A stretch of 64,000 nucleotides of DNA from JAWLAT01 sp041395325 (lineage in GTDB: Bacteria > Pseudomonadota > Gammaproteobacteria > Xanthomonadales > SZUA-5), in NCBI GenBank assembly GCA_041395325.1, contig JAWLAT010000017.1:1-64000 (forward strand). The letters run 5' to 3'. The first letter of the stretch is position 1. Every line of letters starts with the position of its first letter. The translations under genes were made by a program, and so were the position numbers. The notes beneath the pieces were generated by a model that did not search any database, was not told where the DNA came from, and saw nothing but the letters and a program-made list of their open reading frames with translations. This document shows, one piece after another, positions 25,380 to 37,887 of the stretch.

Positions 25380-26378
25380 TCAGGGTGACTGCGGATCGTC
25401 GCCGGCGTCGGCGGCAGGCTCGCTCGACGCCGCATCCGCGGCCGCAGCGTCACTGCCGTCGGTCGCTGACGGGTCGCGAAACCGCTCCAGGTTGCGAGCA
25501 TTGCGCTCGCGAAAGCGGGCCAGATTCTCCTGCTGCCGCCGACGGATCTCGGCCGATTGGCGCTTGAAGTCCGCCACTGCCTGTTCGCTGGCCGCGCGGA
25601 CCTGCGTGGCGGTCTGCTCGCGCTGCGCCTGCAGGGTGGCGGACAGCTGACTGACACTGGGTGTGTCGATCTGCACCTCGATCCCATCAAGGCGATAGAA
25701 ACGCTCCAGTTCGGGAGCGCCCGGCATCGCCGCAACGACGTCCAGACCGCGCTGCACATCGATGCGCAAGGCGCTGTTGAGCAGGCCCGGGTGAAAGTCG
25801 GCGCTGGTGTCCGATTGCACGATCTGCAGCAGCGGCTCGCCCGCAGGCTGCGAGATGAAAGCCACCCAAGGTCCGTCGATGAGCATCCGGTACTCGCTCA
25901 TCCGCCCCAGCCGCTGCGCGTACTCGGCGGGCAACAGCGGGGGCGCCTGCGCTGCATCGGTCTGCTCGAAGGCCGGCCAGCCTGGCGCCTGCTGCAGTTC
26001 CAGTACGATCGCCAGTCGCTGCACCGCCATGTGCCGCGGCCGTACGCTGGTCTGCAGGATCGAGCGCTCGCTGCTGCGAAATTCCACCAACCACAGGTCG
26101 GCGTACGCCTGGCGCTGACGCAAGACCCGCTCGACCTCACTCACATCGCCCGTCAGCACTGACCATCCCGCCAGCCGCGCCTGCCACTGGGCCAGCTGGT
26201 CAGCATCTGCGATCACTTCCAGGGACAGCTCGGACGCCAGCTGCGTCCGCTGTTCGCTCACCGGCACCTCACCGCGACGGACGATCCAGCGATCGACCGC
26301 GAGGATGCCCAGGCCAACCACGATGATGATCAGGCAGATTTTCAGGAGCAACCAGGCCCCCGGTGACAAGATGCTCAT
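25380..26378 (-). CDS. Membrane-anchored protein with C-terminal coiled coil, unknown function
   Basis: 332 residues. The ATG at 26378 follows AAGGAGG. One N-terminal TM (LLLKICLIIIVVGLGILAV) leaves most of the protein outside the membrane, followed by a domain with no family I recognise. Residues about 265-315 form a charged coiled coil rich in Gln/Arg/Glu, and the tail is Asp/Ala/Ser-rich and probably disordered. It lies 37 bases after the transglutaminase-domain gene on the same strand, so the two probably work together. Confidence 0.7.
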   Translation of the reverse strand: MSILSPGAWLLLKICLIIIVVGLGILAVDRWIVRRGEVPVSEQRTQLASELSLEVIADADQLAQWQARLAGWSVLTGDVSEVERVLRQRQAYADLWLVEFRSSERSILQTSVRPRHMAVQRLAIVLELQQAPGWPAFEQTDAAQAPPLLPAEYAQRLGRMSEYRMLIDGPWVAFISQPAGEPLLQIVQSDTSADFHPGLLNSALRIDVQRGLDVVAAMPGAPELERFYRLDGIEVQIDTPSVSQLSATLQAQREQTATQVRAASEQAVADFKRQSAEIRRRQQENLARFRERNARNLERFRDPSATDGSDAAAADAASSEPAADAGDDPQSP

Positions 26379-26415
26379 CGCGCCCTCCTTGATCACAGGA
26401 TAGTCGGATCGACCC

Positions 26416-29031
26416 TCAAGCCGTGGTCGCCGTCGGCAGCGATGGTGGCGAGTCAATCATCGCGGCCGACTCGCCCCGCCGCCGCGTGAAGGTGGATCGC
26501 ACGCGCACCGAGACGACGAAGTAACTGGCCCAGATCAGCGTGGAAAAGACCGAGCGCACAGCGTCTGCCTGCAGTTCCTTCCGCACGTCCAGAGCGAAGC
26601 CCTCGATCTGACCGGTCGCCCACAGGGATATCAGATTGCTGGCCAGAATCCACAGTAACAGCGAGATGTACAGGTGCGGCACGCTGCTTCTGCGCTTCAG
26701 GAACAGCACCAGCAGCAACGGCACAAGGATCAGCAGCGCCAGTGAGCTTGCCAGATCGAACAGCAGCGCCCAGATCCACCAGGAATCGTAGGCACTGCCG
26801 CCGACGACGGTCAACGAACTCCACAAGGGTTCACTGTAGGCGTCCAGGTTGGTCGCCATCGTGACCAGTGTGACGATCGGCTGTAGCAACAGCCCCAACA
26901 GCGGCAGCACCAACCAACCCCCGATGCCGGTCAGCCGTGGATCGGCAGGGCGCGGGTCTGGCGCGGGGTCGTAACGGTAGACCCAAACGGCCAGCCAACT
27001 GCAAATCACCAGCACCAGAGCGCTGAAGAACAGCACGGCAGGCGGCATGGAAGTCGCCGTCACAGGCGTCTGAGCGATGGCATCGTCGTACTGATACAGC
27101 TGATAGCCGAGCTTGCCACGAGCCTCTTCCAACTTCTCCGCATAGGCTGGCACGGCGTCTGCGGGCACGTGATCCGCCAGCGAGGTGTAACGGTCGGTGA
27201 TCAGTAAATGGCTGCCCTGACTATCCACCTCACGGACAAAGCGGAAGTGCGGGTCTTCGACCACTTCCTTGCTGTGCTCATCGGGCCAGTCACTGGGCAG
27301 CAGCACTTCCAGCGTCTGCACCATTTCGACCGGATGGGCCAGCGCCAGCGGTGCCACCCGCAGGGTTTCGGAGGGGGCGCTGAGATAGGCGCGGATGTCC
27401 GGTGCCTCGACGCTGGCCGCCCGCCGCGATTCCGCTTCTTCGCGTTGCCAGAAGCGCGGCAGCTCGTAGCGCTCGACGATGCGGAACTGATTGCTGGCGG
27501 CGATCGACTCCACCTCGATGGGGCCGGCCGAGCGAATCCCCTCGTAGTAGCCGGCATAGAAGTTCAGATACTGCTTGCGGACATCATCATGACTCTGTCC
27601 GGCGAACTCGCTGCGGCTGCTTTCGGCGTAGGAACCCTCGCTGAGGGTCGTGACCGTGAAGCTGGCGGTCTGCTCGAGGCCCTGGCGACTGTCGATCTGG
27701 TGGTGCACCGTGCGCCGGTTGGGGCTGCGCTCGGGGAACATGGTCTGCAGTGCCACCACGCCATCGGCGACCGGCAGCGCCAGTCCATAGTCAGGCTGAT
27801 AAAGGGTCTGGGCGGTGCCAGGCTGTTCGTCGCGGGTTGGGTCAATCCAGTAGCTGCGGCCGTCCATGTCGGCCCGGACCAGCACATGATTGAAGGCGCC
27901 CGGGCTGGGCAGGCGCTCGGCGAGCTTCAGGCGCAGCTCGGTGCTGACCAGCGCGGGGACCGCTGGCACGTCCAGTTGATCGAGCAGAGCGAGCAAGAGC
28001 AGCGTCTTGTCCTTGCAGTCGCCATAGCGACGCTGCAGCACCTCGTCGGGCTGCCTGGGTGCATGGGAGCCAGCGCCCAGTTCAATGCCCAGATAGCGAA
28101 TCTCGCTTTGCACCCAACGCAGCGCCGCGGCCATCCGGTCGGCCGGCTCGCTGTGCTCGGCGGCGATGCGGGCGGCGACCTGCTGCAATTCAGCGGGTAG
28201 CTCGGTGGGGCGCCGATACAGCGGCTGCGCCCATTGCACGACCTGATGCCAGTCCTCGAACTCGGTCCAGCGTATGCGTTGCTGCGGCTGATACCAGGCC
28301 GGCGCATCGTCTTCGACGACCAGCGCAGGCATCGCCTGCTGCTGCCAGCGGTATGACTGCCAGCCGTCCTCCAGCTGTCGAATCTGCAGATCGTCGTCAC
28401 TGCCTTCGAAGCGCAGATGTCGGTCAGGCGGGAGCAGCATGCGGGTGTGTACCCGCTCCACCGGCGCCCCCCATTGCAGCCGGACCGCACCAAAGTTGCG
28501 GTCAGCGAAGACCGGGTTGTCGCCCTCGATGCTGTAGGCGTATTCGACGACATCACCGATGCGCACGTCGTCAATGAAGATGCTGACGGTCTTGTCGCCG
28601 TCGACGATCAACGATTCCAGATCGGGCTCACGCTGCAGCAGCTGGATCTCGGAGGTCCGTAGTCGGGAAGTGGCTTCGCCAGCACGCCAGACATTCAGCA
28701 CATGCAGACGCAGCCGCTCGTAGCTGGGATCGAAGTCAAGCTGAATCTGCGCAACGTTCTCGACCCCGTCCCGGTTCAGCGCCAGCATGGCCAGCCGGCG
28801 GAAGTACGTCGGATTGCCATGCGCCAGGCGCAGCTGCGTGTCCAGCAGCAGATATTGCGTCCCGCCGGTGGCGGCGGTGTCGGGCAGGCTTGCCTGCGAT
28901 GGCACGGCCACGGGCTCCACCCAGTCGGGGACCGCGGTCATGGCGTATTCTTGGGCGGTCGCCACAGTGGCCATGGCGCACAGGCCCATGGCCAGCAGGG
29001 CACGTCGCAGCCCATCGTGTAGAAAGCGCAT
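26416..29031 (-). CDS. DUF3857 / transglutaminase-like / DUF2569 membrane protein
   Basis: 871 residues. A signal peptide (ALLAMGLCAMATVATAQ) leads into an N-terminal DUF3857 beta domain. A transglutaminase-like domain follows with the catalytic triad visible: Cys in RYGDCKDK, His in FNHVLV and Asp in WIDPT. The C-terminal third has several TM helices and GIGGWLVLPLLGLLLQP, which marks DUF2569. The family is common in Bacteroidetes and Gammaproteobacteria and its substrates are unknown. The start at 29031 gives the best signal peptide; longer starts at 29064 or 29088 are possible. It heads a two-gene unit. Confidence 0.85.
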   Translation of the reverse strand: MRFLHDGLRRALLAMGLCAMATVATAQEYAMTAVPDWVEPVAVPSQASLPDTAATGGTQYLLLDTQLRLAHGNPTYFRRLAMLALNRDGVENVAQIQLDFDPSYERLRLHVLNVWRAGEATSRLRTSEIQLLQREPDLESLIVDGDKTVSIFIDDVRIGDVVEYAYSIEGDNPVFADRNFGAVRLQWGAPVERVHTRMLLPPDRHLRFEGSDDDLQIRQLEDGWQSYRWQQQAMPALVVEDDAPAWYQPQQRIRWTEFEDWHQVVQWAQPLYRRPTELPAELQQVAARIAAEHSEPADRMAAALRWVQSEIRYLGIELGAGSHAPRQPDEVLQRRYGDCKDKTLLLLALLDQLDVPAVPALVSTELRLKLAERLPSPGAFNHVLVRADMDGRSYWIDPTRDEQPGTAQTLYQPDYGLALPVADGVVALQTMFPERSPNRRTVHHQIDSRQGLEQTASFTVTTLSEGSYAESSRSEFAGQSHDDVRKQYLNFYAGYYEGIRSAGPIEVESIAASNQFRIVERYELPRFWQREEAESRRAASVEAPDIRAYLSAPSETLRVAPLALAHPVEMVQTLEVLLPSDWPDEHSKEVVEDPHFRFVREVDSQGSHLLITDRYTSLADHVPADAVPAYAEKLEEARGKLGYQLYQYDDAIAQTPVTATSMPPAVLFFSALVLVICSWLAVWVYRYDPAPDPRPADPRLTGIGGWLVLPLLGLLLQPIVTLVTMATNLDAYSEPLWSSLTVVGGSAYDSWWIWALLFDLASSLALLILVPLLLVLFLKRRSSVPHLYISLLLWILASNLISLWATGQIEGFALDVRKELQADAVRSVFSTLIWASYFVVSVRVRSTFTRRRGESAAMIDSPPSLPTATTA

Positions 29032-29174
29032 CTGAAGCCGTCCCCGTCTGTCGTTCCGCAGCATTGCCCAGCCCCCATGGCTACGCAAGGCAGTGCCTTC
29101 GAGTGCCCGTGCGCATCGGAGTTCCGCCCGGCAGCCGCTACCATCCTCCGCCCGACCCCAGGCAACACCCGACC

Positions 29175-31901
<2,727 letters not shown>

Positions 31902-32091
31902 AGATGTGACCAAGCTCGACGCACAATTGGCTTGAAAAAAACCAAACAATCGTCACTAAATAATCACCTTGCGATACGACCAAGGTACACTTGGTTGCGC
32001 AGGTAACCACTGCGCGATTTGGGCGAGATGGCTCATCCTCAGCCAGGACGGCGACCGGATGACCATCGCCTGATGACAAGGGGGAATGGCG

Positions 32092-32598
32092 ATGTTCGCA
32101 CGCAAGACTGCGGCTGGGCATGCGGAGCTCGGAGAGCGCACGCTCAAGCTGGACCTGTTTACACGTCGGCTGTTGATCCTGATCGACGGCGATCGCAATC
32201 GCGACCAGCTGCAGGCCTTTCTCGGCAGCCACGACATTGGCCCAATGCTCGAGCAACTGGTCGAACATGGCCTGATCGAAGGCGACGTCAGCGGTGGTAG
32301 CGGTACCGCACCCGTCAACGGGGCAGCAGCCACGCCCCACTCCAGCAGCGACAGCACGGGCGGCGCACTGCCCGCTCGCAGCGCCAAGGAACTGGAGATG
32401 GGTCGCAATTTCATCATCAACACGCTGTCGACCTTCACCGGGCCCTATGCCCATGCCGACCTGATGTCGGAGGCACTGAAGGCACCCGATCAAGCCAGTT
32501 TGCGCGAACTGATTCCGCGCTGGCGCGAGGCACTGACCGTGGCCACCAAGGGCAAGCGGCTGGACGAGCTGGAGCAGCAACTGCTCAAGGTGATCTGA
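32092..32598 (+). CDS. Small cytoplasmic protein, unknown function
   Basis: 168 residues. The ATG at 32092 sits 6 bases after AAGGGGGA; the ATG at 32086 abuts it. There is no signal peptide. Residues about 15-60 (LDLFTRRLLILIDGDRNRDQLQAFL) resemble a winged-helix-like module, followed by a Ser/Gly/Ala-rich linker and a helical C-terminal domain. An AT-rich stretch upstream (31930-31970) with TTGAAA and TAAATAAT is a plausible promoter. It may be a regulator or adaptor, but that is a guess. Confidence 0.65.
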   Translation: MFARKTAAGHAELGERTLKLDLFTRRLLILIDGDRNRDQLQAFLGSHDIGPMLEQLVEHGLIEGDVSGGSGTAPVNGAAATPHSSSDSTGGALPARSAKELEMGRNFIINTLSTFTGPYAHADLMSEALKAPDQASLRELIPRWREALTVATKGKRLDELEQQLLKVI

Positions 32599-32684
32599 GC
32601 ACTTCGTCCGCGGCCATTGGGCAGCGCTGGCACTGTCGTGTCGGCGCGCCTATGCTCTGGCGCCCATCCTGATGGACTGATGTG

Positions 32685-33365
32685 ATGTCGGCGAAACTCA
32701 CCCTGGTCGTCGCCCTGTGGCTGTCACTGCCCTTGACGGCGGCGGCCGCCAGCTTCGATTGCAAGAAGGCCGGCAACGACATCGAAAAGCGGATCTGCGC
32801 CAGTCCCGCCATTTCCGTGCTGGATGAGCTGCTGGCTGAGGCCTATGCCGATGCGCGTCAGCGCGGTGATGCCGATCAGCTCAAGCGGACCCAGCGTCAA
32901 TGGCTCAGCTACGCCCGCAACAGCTGTGAGGATGACGCCTGTCTGGCTCAGGCCTATGCCGGCCGACTGGCCGCATTGACGTTGTTCCCCGAACCCTCGA
33001 GCGTTCGCGACGCCCTCTACCGCGAAACCACCGAAGCCTGCTTCGTGGCCGACAACCCGGAGGGCGTCAGCTGCGAGGGCGAGGCCGAGAGCACGATCCA
33101 CGTGACCGCCACCGGTCGCGACCGTGGCTGGGTGAAAGCCAGCCTATGGTTCTTCAATGGGCACAGCTGCACCTTCAGCGGCGCCGCCCGCAGCACGGGC
33201 GATGGTATCCGCGCCGTACAGGACGATGAGGATCCGGAGTTCCGCTGCGAGTTGCTGCTGCGGCCAACTGAAACCGGGATCATCACCGAGGCCAGCGAGA
33301 ACTGCCGGATGTACTGCGGCGCGCGTGGCTCGCTGGATCGCATCGAACTGCCGCTGCTGCGCTGA
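32685..33365 (+). CDS. Exported LprI/DUF1311-type protein
   Basis: 226 residues with a signal peptide (LWLSLPLTAAAA). The mature N-terminus has the LprI (DUF1311) pattern SFDCKKAGNDIEKRICASP ... LDELLAEAYADAR ... RTQRQWLSYARNSC, with paired cysteines. LprI-type domains are small periplasmic helical modules, some of which inhibit lysozyme. The C-terminal ~110 residues carry six more Cys and no domain I recognise. It ends 5 bases before the following GTG, so the genes are probably coupled. Confidence 0.8.
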   Translation: MSAKLTLVVALWLSLPLTAAAASFDCKKAGNDIEKRICASPAISVLDELLAEAYADARQRGDADQLKRTQRQWLSYARNSCEDDACLAQAYAGRLAALTLFPEPSSVRDALYRETTEACFVADNPEGVSCEGEAESTIHVTATGRDRGWVKASLWFFNGHSCTFSGAARSTGDGIRAVQDDEDPEFRCELLLRPTETGIITEASENCRMYCGARGSLDRIELPLLR

Positions 33366-33370
33366 GCGCC

Positions 33371-34120
33371 GTGCCGGACTGGCGTTTCTGGCTGCCCTTG
33401 CCGGGCCTGTTGCCGCAGGCGCTGCGGGTCCGCGCCAATGCGTTGCGCTTGCCCGCGGCCGCGGGGGAAACCGGTGGTGAACTACCTGGCAACGGCCCGC
33501 CACTGCGACTGCTGCTGATCGGCGACTCGATCATCGCCGGCGTTGGCGTGGCGCAGCTGATCGACGCCTTTCCGGGACAGCTGGCCCGCGCCCTGGGTCA
33601 GCGCAGTGGTCGAGCCGTGCAGTGGCAGGCGTTGGGCGTGGGCGGCCTGGACAGTGGTGAGGTGCTGCAGCAGCTGCTGCCCAGGATTCAGGCCGAAGTA
33701 CCCTTCGATCTGGCTTGTCTCAGCGTCGGCGTCAACGATGTCACCGGTCTGACCTCACGGCGACGTTGGCGTGACCGCCTGCAGCAGCTGCACAGCGGCC
33801 TGCAGCAGCGCGCCCATCGCAGCCTGCATCTGGGCCTGCCGCCGCTGGATCGCTTTCCCGTGTTGCCGGCTGGCCTGCGCCGAAGTTTTGGCCATCGCGC
33901 CCGTCAGCTGGACGCCATAGCCGGGCGACTGGCGGCGGCCGACCCATGCCGCCTGCACCTGCCGATGCAGACGTTGCCGGAAGCCGACCAGTTCGCCGCC
34001 GACGGTTTCCACCCGAATGGTCCGGCCTGCGGCTTATGGGCCGACGACGTGGTTGAGCGACTGTTGCAGGCCTGGCCGGAGTTGGTGCAGAGCGACTCGA
34101 CAGCGAGTCAGGACGGCTAG
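33371..34120 (+). CDS. SGNH/GDSL-family esterase
   Basis: 249 residues, GTG start. The catalytic blocks are visible: block I LLIGDSIIAGVG with the Ser, block III GVND with the Asn, and block V DGFHPN with the Asp-His pair. There is a short hydrophobic N-terminus but no clear signal peptide. It is probably a lipase/esterase or acyl hydrolase of unknown substrate. It follows the LprI-like gene by 5 bases and converges on the acyltransferase gene. Confidence 0.85.
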   Translation: MPDWRFWLPLPGLLPQALRVRANALRLPAAAGETGGELPGNGPPLRLLLIGDSIIAGVGVAQLIDAFPGQLARALGQRSGRAVQWQALGVGGLDSGEVLQQLLPRIQAEVPFDLACLSVGVNDVTGLTSRRRWRDRLQQLHSGLQQRAHRSLHLGLPPLDRFPVLPAGLRRSFGHRARQLDAIAGRLAAADPCRLHLPMQTLPEADQFAADGFHPNGPACGLWADDVVERLLQAWPELVQSDSTASQDG

Positions 34121-34139
34121 GGATCGAGGCGCGTTTGGA

Positions 34140-35021
34140 TCAGTCCCGCAAATCGGCATAGGGTGAGACTTCCCCAGCCGGTCGCACGCCGAAGCGGCGA
34201 TAGGTCCATTGATACTGTGCCAGCGCCTGGCGCGCGCAGGCCTCAACGGCGGCGTTCAGTCGCGCGGGGCCATCCAGCGGCGGCTCGGCGGTCCGCAAGT
34301 GCAACCGCCAGCCTTGACCGCGTGGCAGCCGCTCGGCCCAGGCGGTCACGACCATGGCGTCGAAGCGCTCGACCAGTCGCGGCAACAGGCTCATCGTCAG
34401 CGCCTCCACCCCAAAGAAGGGCGCGAACTCACCTTCGCCCTGCTTCGGCTGCTGGTCGGGCAGGATGCCGATGCAGACGCCCTCGCGCAGCAGCGAGACC
34501 AGTCGCCGCACGCCGGCGCGCGTGGCAGGCACCGGCTCGGCGCCACCACGGCCGCGGGCTCGATTGAGCAGCGCCTCGAGCCAGCGCTGACGGGGTGGTC
34601 GATAGAGCACCGCCATGGGTCGCTGCTGGCACAACCACAGGTTCAGCACCTCCCAGCCACCCAGATGCGGGGCCGCGACGATCAACGGACGCCCCTGCGC
34701 GCCAGCCTGCTGCAGTGCATCGGCAGCGTCGCCGACCTGCAGCCGGCCCAACACCGTCGACAGGGGTCGAAACCAGATCCAGGCCAGTTCCAGTAGGCTG
34801 CGGCCGGTCTCCTGCAACGCCTCACGACACAGCGCCTCGCGCGTGGCTTCATCCAGCTCGGGCAGGCACAGCGCCAGATTGCGCCGCGCCACTCGCGCCT
34901 CGTAGGCATCACGTGCGTACCAACGCCGACCCAGCCAACCACCCAGCGCCTGCAACCAGGCCAGCGGCAGGCGACCCAGCAGCCACAGCCCGAATGCCAG
35001 CAGGCGTGCGCCCAGGTTCAT
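34140..35021 (-). CDS. Lipid A biosynthesis acyltransferase, LpxL/HtrB family
   Basis: 293 residues. An N-terminal hydrophobic anchor is followed by the acyltransferase motif APHLGGWEVL (H-x4-E) and ILPDQQPKQGEGEFAPFFG, both typical of the family. It adds a secondary acyl chain to lipid A (or an analogous lipid) at the inner membrane. Its start overlaps the trkH stop by four bases, so it is translationally coupled to potassium-uptake genes, an odd functional pairing. Confidence 0.9.
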   Translation of the reverse strand: MNLGARLLAFGLWLLGRLPLAWLQALGGWLGRRWYARDAYEARVARRNLALCLPELDEATREALCREALQETGRSLLELAWIWFRPLSTVLGRLQVGDAADALQQAGAQGRPLIVAAPHLGGWEVLNLWLCQQRPMAVLYRPPRQRWLEALLNRARGRGGAEPVPATRAGVRRLVSLLREGVCIGILPDQQPKQGEGEFAPFFGVEALTMSLLPRLVERFDAMVVTAWAERLPRGQGWRLHLRTAEPPLDGPARLNAAVEACARQALAQYQWTYRRFGVRPAGEVSPYADLRD

Positions 35022-36466
35022 TCGCGCCAGAAGGCCGGCGTTAGCAGCACCAGCACGGTGAAGACTTCCAGCCGCCCCAGCAACATGGCGATGGTGCAGA
35101 TCCAGGTGCCCCAGTCATCCAGCGGCTGCATCGTGGCCGAGGCCTTGCCCAATGCCGGACCCAGATTGGCGATCGACGAGGCCACGGCCGCGAAGGCGGT
35201 CACGAGCTCCTCTCCGCTGGCCATCAACAGCAGGCTCAGCAGCACGAAAGCGATGAAGTAGACGGCGACGAAACCGGCGACGGCCTCCAGCGTCGCGTCC
35301 GGCAGCGCCCGCCGATCCAGCTTGACCGGAAACTCACCACGCGGATGGATGACTCGCATGATCTCCCGCCAGGCCAGCTTGGCCACCACCATGCAGCGCA
35401 CGACCTTGAGACCACCGGTGGTCGATCCGGCACAGGCGCCGATCATCGCCACCAGCATCATGAAGGCCGGCAGGAAGGCCGGCCAGCCGGCGAAGCCGTC
35501 GCGGGTGAAGCCGGTCGAGGTCATGTTGGAGGTGACCTGGAACAGTGATTCACGCAGTGATCGGCCAAAGCCCTCATAGCCCTCATACAGCCACAGGCCG
35601 ACCGTCACCGTCAGCACTGAAAAGACCCAGATGGCGACAAAGCCGCGGAACTCGGCGTCACGCATGTAGGCGGCAAAGCTGCCGCGTCGCCAGGCCACGA
35701 AGTGCAGCGCAAAGCTGGTGCCGCCCAGCAACATGAAGATCACCGCGACGAACTCGATCAATGGGCTGTCGAACAGTCCGAAGGAGGCATCGTGGGTGGA
35801 GAAGCCGCCGGTCGAGACGGTCGAGAAAGCGTGGTCGATGGCGTCGAAGAAGCTCATGCCGGCCAGCCAATAGCTCAGCGTGCAGGTCAACGTCAGCCCC
35901 AGGTAGATCGCCCACAGCGCCTTGGCCGTCTCAGCCACCCGAGGTGTCAGCTTGGTGTCCTTGACCGGCCCGGTGGTCTCGCCCTTGGTCAGCTGAGTGG
36001 CACCGATGCGCAAGGTAGGCAGCACCGCCACCGCCAGAATGACGATGCCCATACCACCGAAGAACTGCAGAAACTGACGATAGAACAGCACGCTGCGCGG
36101 CAGCTCTTCCAGACCGGTAATCACGGTGGCACCGGTGGTGGTCAGCGCCGACACGGCCTCGAACACCGCATCGGTGTAGCTCATGTGTGGCGCCCCCAGA
36201 CTGAAGGGCAGGGCAGCGGCAAAGGTGATGCTGACCCAGATCAGGGTGGTGGTCAGAAAGCCATCGCGCATTCGCAGCTCACCGACTTCGCCGCGGCCAG
36301 CCAGCAGCAGCACCAGGCCCAGTGCCAGCATCACCACGCCGCCTTCGAAGAAGGCCAGCCAGGTGCCGTCGGCCAGACCCAATCCGATCGAGGGCACCAC
36401 CATCACCGGGGCGAAGGTCTGCACACCACCGACGGCGCGCAGGATCGAGCGGGTTCGTGGGGTCAC
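35018..36466 (-). CDS. trkH: Trk potassium uptake system membrane subunit
   Basis: 482 residues with about ten TM helices and the four selectivity-filter loops of TrkH/KtrB proteins, for example SALTTTGATV, STVSTGGFSTHDASFG, NMTSTGF and SSIANLGPALG. It forms the K+ channel-like core gated by TrkA. The start overlaps the stop of trkA by four bases. Confidence 0.95.
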   Translation of the reverse strand: MTPRTRSILRAVGGVQTFAPVMVVPSIGLGLADGTWLAFFEGGVVMLALGLVLLLAGRGEVGELRMRDGFLTTTLIWVSITFAAALPFSLGAPHMSYTDAVFEAVSALTTTGATVITGLEELPRSVLFYRQFLQFFGGMGIVILAVAVLPTLRIGATQLTKGETTGPVKDTKLTPRVAETAKALWAIYLGLTLTCTLSYWLAGMSFFDAIDHAFSTVSTGGFSTHDASFGLFDSPLIEFVAVIFMLLGGTSFALHFVAWRRGSFAAYMRDAEFRGFVAIWVFSVLTVTVGLWLYEGYEGFGRSLRESLFQVTSNMTSTGFTRDGFAGWPAFLPAFMMLVAMIGACAGSTTGGLKVVRCMVVAKLAWREIMRVIHPRGEFPVKLDRRALPDATLEAVAGFVAVYFIAFVLLSLLLMASGEELVTAFAAVASSIANLGPALGKASATMQPLDDWGTWICTIAMLLGRLEVFTVLVLLTPAFWRE

Positions 36467-37839
36467 AGGGCGGTGGGCCGGACGCGGAACAGCAGCTCCA
36501 CATCGCGCACATGCCGCCGATTGGAGACGAACAGGATCACATGGTCATCGCGCTCGATGAGGCTGTCGTGATGCGCCTGCAGAAAACGATCACCACGGAC
36601 CAGACCGCCAATGATCGTGCCTGGTGGCAGGACCACCTCATCGATGCGTCGGCCCACCAGTGGCGAGCTGCTGCGATCGCCCAGCGCGACCGCCTCGATG
36701 GCTTCGGCAGCGCCGCGCCGCAGGGTGTGCACCCGCGCCATGTTGCCCTGGCGCACATGCGACAGCAGCGCCGACAAGGTGATCTGTTGCGGCGAGACGG
36801 CAATGTCGATCATGCCGCTCTCCACCAGCTCGGCGTAGGCCGGGCGATTGATCAGCGAGATGGTTCGTTTGGCACCCAGGCGCTTGGCCAGCATCGACGA
36901 CAGGATGTTGGCCTCATCGTCGTTGGTCAGGGCGCAATAGACATCGGTTTGATCGATGTTCTCTTCGCGCAGCAGGTCTTCATCGGCGCAGTCGCCGACC
37001 AGCACGATGGCCGTCTGCAGGTCCTCGGCAATCTGCTTGACCCGCTCGCGCGAGCGCTCGACCACCTTGACCATGTACTGCTTTTCCAGCGCCTGCGCCA
37101 AGGCGCGGCCGATGTTGCCGCCGCCGGCCAGCATGATGCGCCGCGCCGGCTTCTCGGCCCGCCGCAGCTCGGCCATCATCGCGCGCAGGTTCTTCTTGTC
37201 GGAGAGGAAGAAGACGTCATCATCCTCTTCCAGCACGGTACTGCCTTCGGGTGAGATGGACCGCCCCTGGCGGAAGATCGCTACCACCCGAACTTCCACA
37301 CCGGCAGGCAGATGAGTGGGCAGCTCGCGCAGCTCATGCCCCACCAGCGCACCGCCACTGACCGCACGCATGCCGACCAGTTGGGCGCGTCCATCGGCGA
37401 ATTCCAACACCTGCAGCGCACCGGGGTACTCGATCAATCGCTGCACATGGCGGGTCACCAGGGCCTCGGGGCTGATCTGCACGTCCACCGCCAATCGCTT
37501 GCTGGTGAACAGCTCGGGGTGGCGCAGATAGTCGGTCTGGCGCACGCGGGCAATCCGCGTGGGCGTGCTGAACAGCGAGGCGGCCACTTCGCAGGCCACA
37601 ATATTGACCTCGTCCGACGAAGTCACCGCGACCACCAGATCGGCGTCCTCGGCACCGGCGCGCGCCAGCACCCGCGGGTGCGAGGCAAATCCGTGGACCG
37701 TGCGCAGGTCGATCTTGTCGCGCAACTCGGCCAGCTTGCCGGCATCGGTATCGACCACCGTGATGTCGTTGTTTTCGCGGGCCAACGCGGCAGCCACCGA
37801 GGTGCCGACCTGGCCGGCACCGAGTATCAGGATGTTCAT
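36463..37839 (-). CDS. trkA: Trk system NAD-binding regulatory protein
   Basis: 458 residues with two RCK repeats. Each has a Rossmann N-terminal half (MNILILGAGQVGTSVA at residue 1 and RIMLAGGGNIGRALAQAL near 235) followed by a TrkA-C half. It is a cytoplasmic ring that senses NAD(H)/nucleotides and gates TrkH, encoded immediately downstream with a 4-base overlap. Confidence 0.95.
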   Translation of the reverse strand: MNILILGAGQVGTSVAAALARENNDITVVDTDAGKLAELRDKIDLRTVHGFASHPRVLARAGAEDADLVVAVTSSDEVNIVACEVAASLFSTPTRIARVRQTDYLRHPELFTSKRLAVDVQISPEALVTRHVQRLIEYPGALQVLEFADGRAQLVGMRAVSGGALVGHELRELPTHLPAGVEVRVVAIFRQGRSISPEGSTVLEEDDDVFFLSDKKNLRAMMAELRRAEKPARRIMLAGGGNIGRALAQALEKQYMVKVVERSRERVKQIAEDLQTAIVLVGDCADEDLLREENIDQTDVYCALTNDDEANILSSMLAKRLGAKRTISLINRPAYAELVESGMIDIAVSPQQITLSALLSHVRQGNMARVHTLRRGAAEAIEAVALGDRSSSPLVGRRIDEVVLPPGTIIGGLVRGDRFLQAHHDSLIERDDHVILFVSNRRHVRDVELLFRVRPTAL

Positions 37840-37887
37840 GCAGGAGTGAGTGCGGCCGCGATCATCAACATTGTAGGCGCTGCGGGC

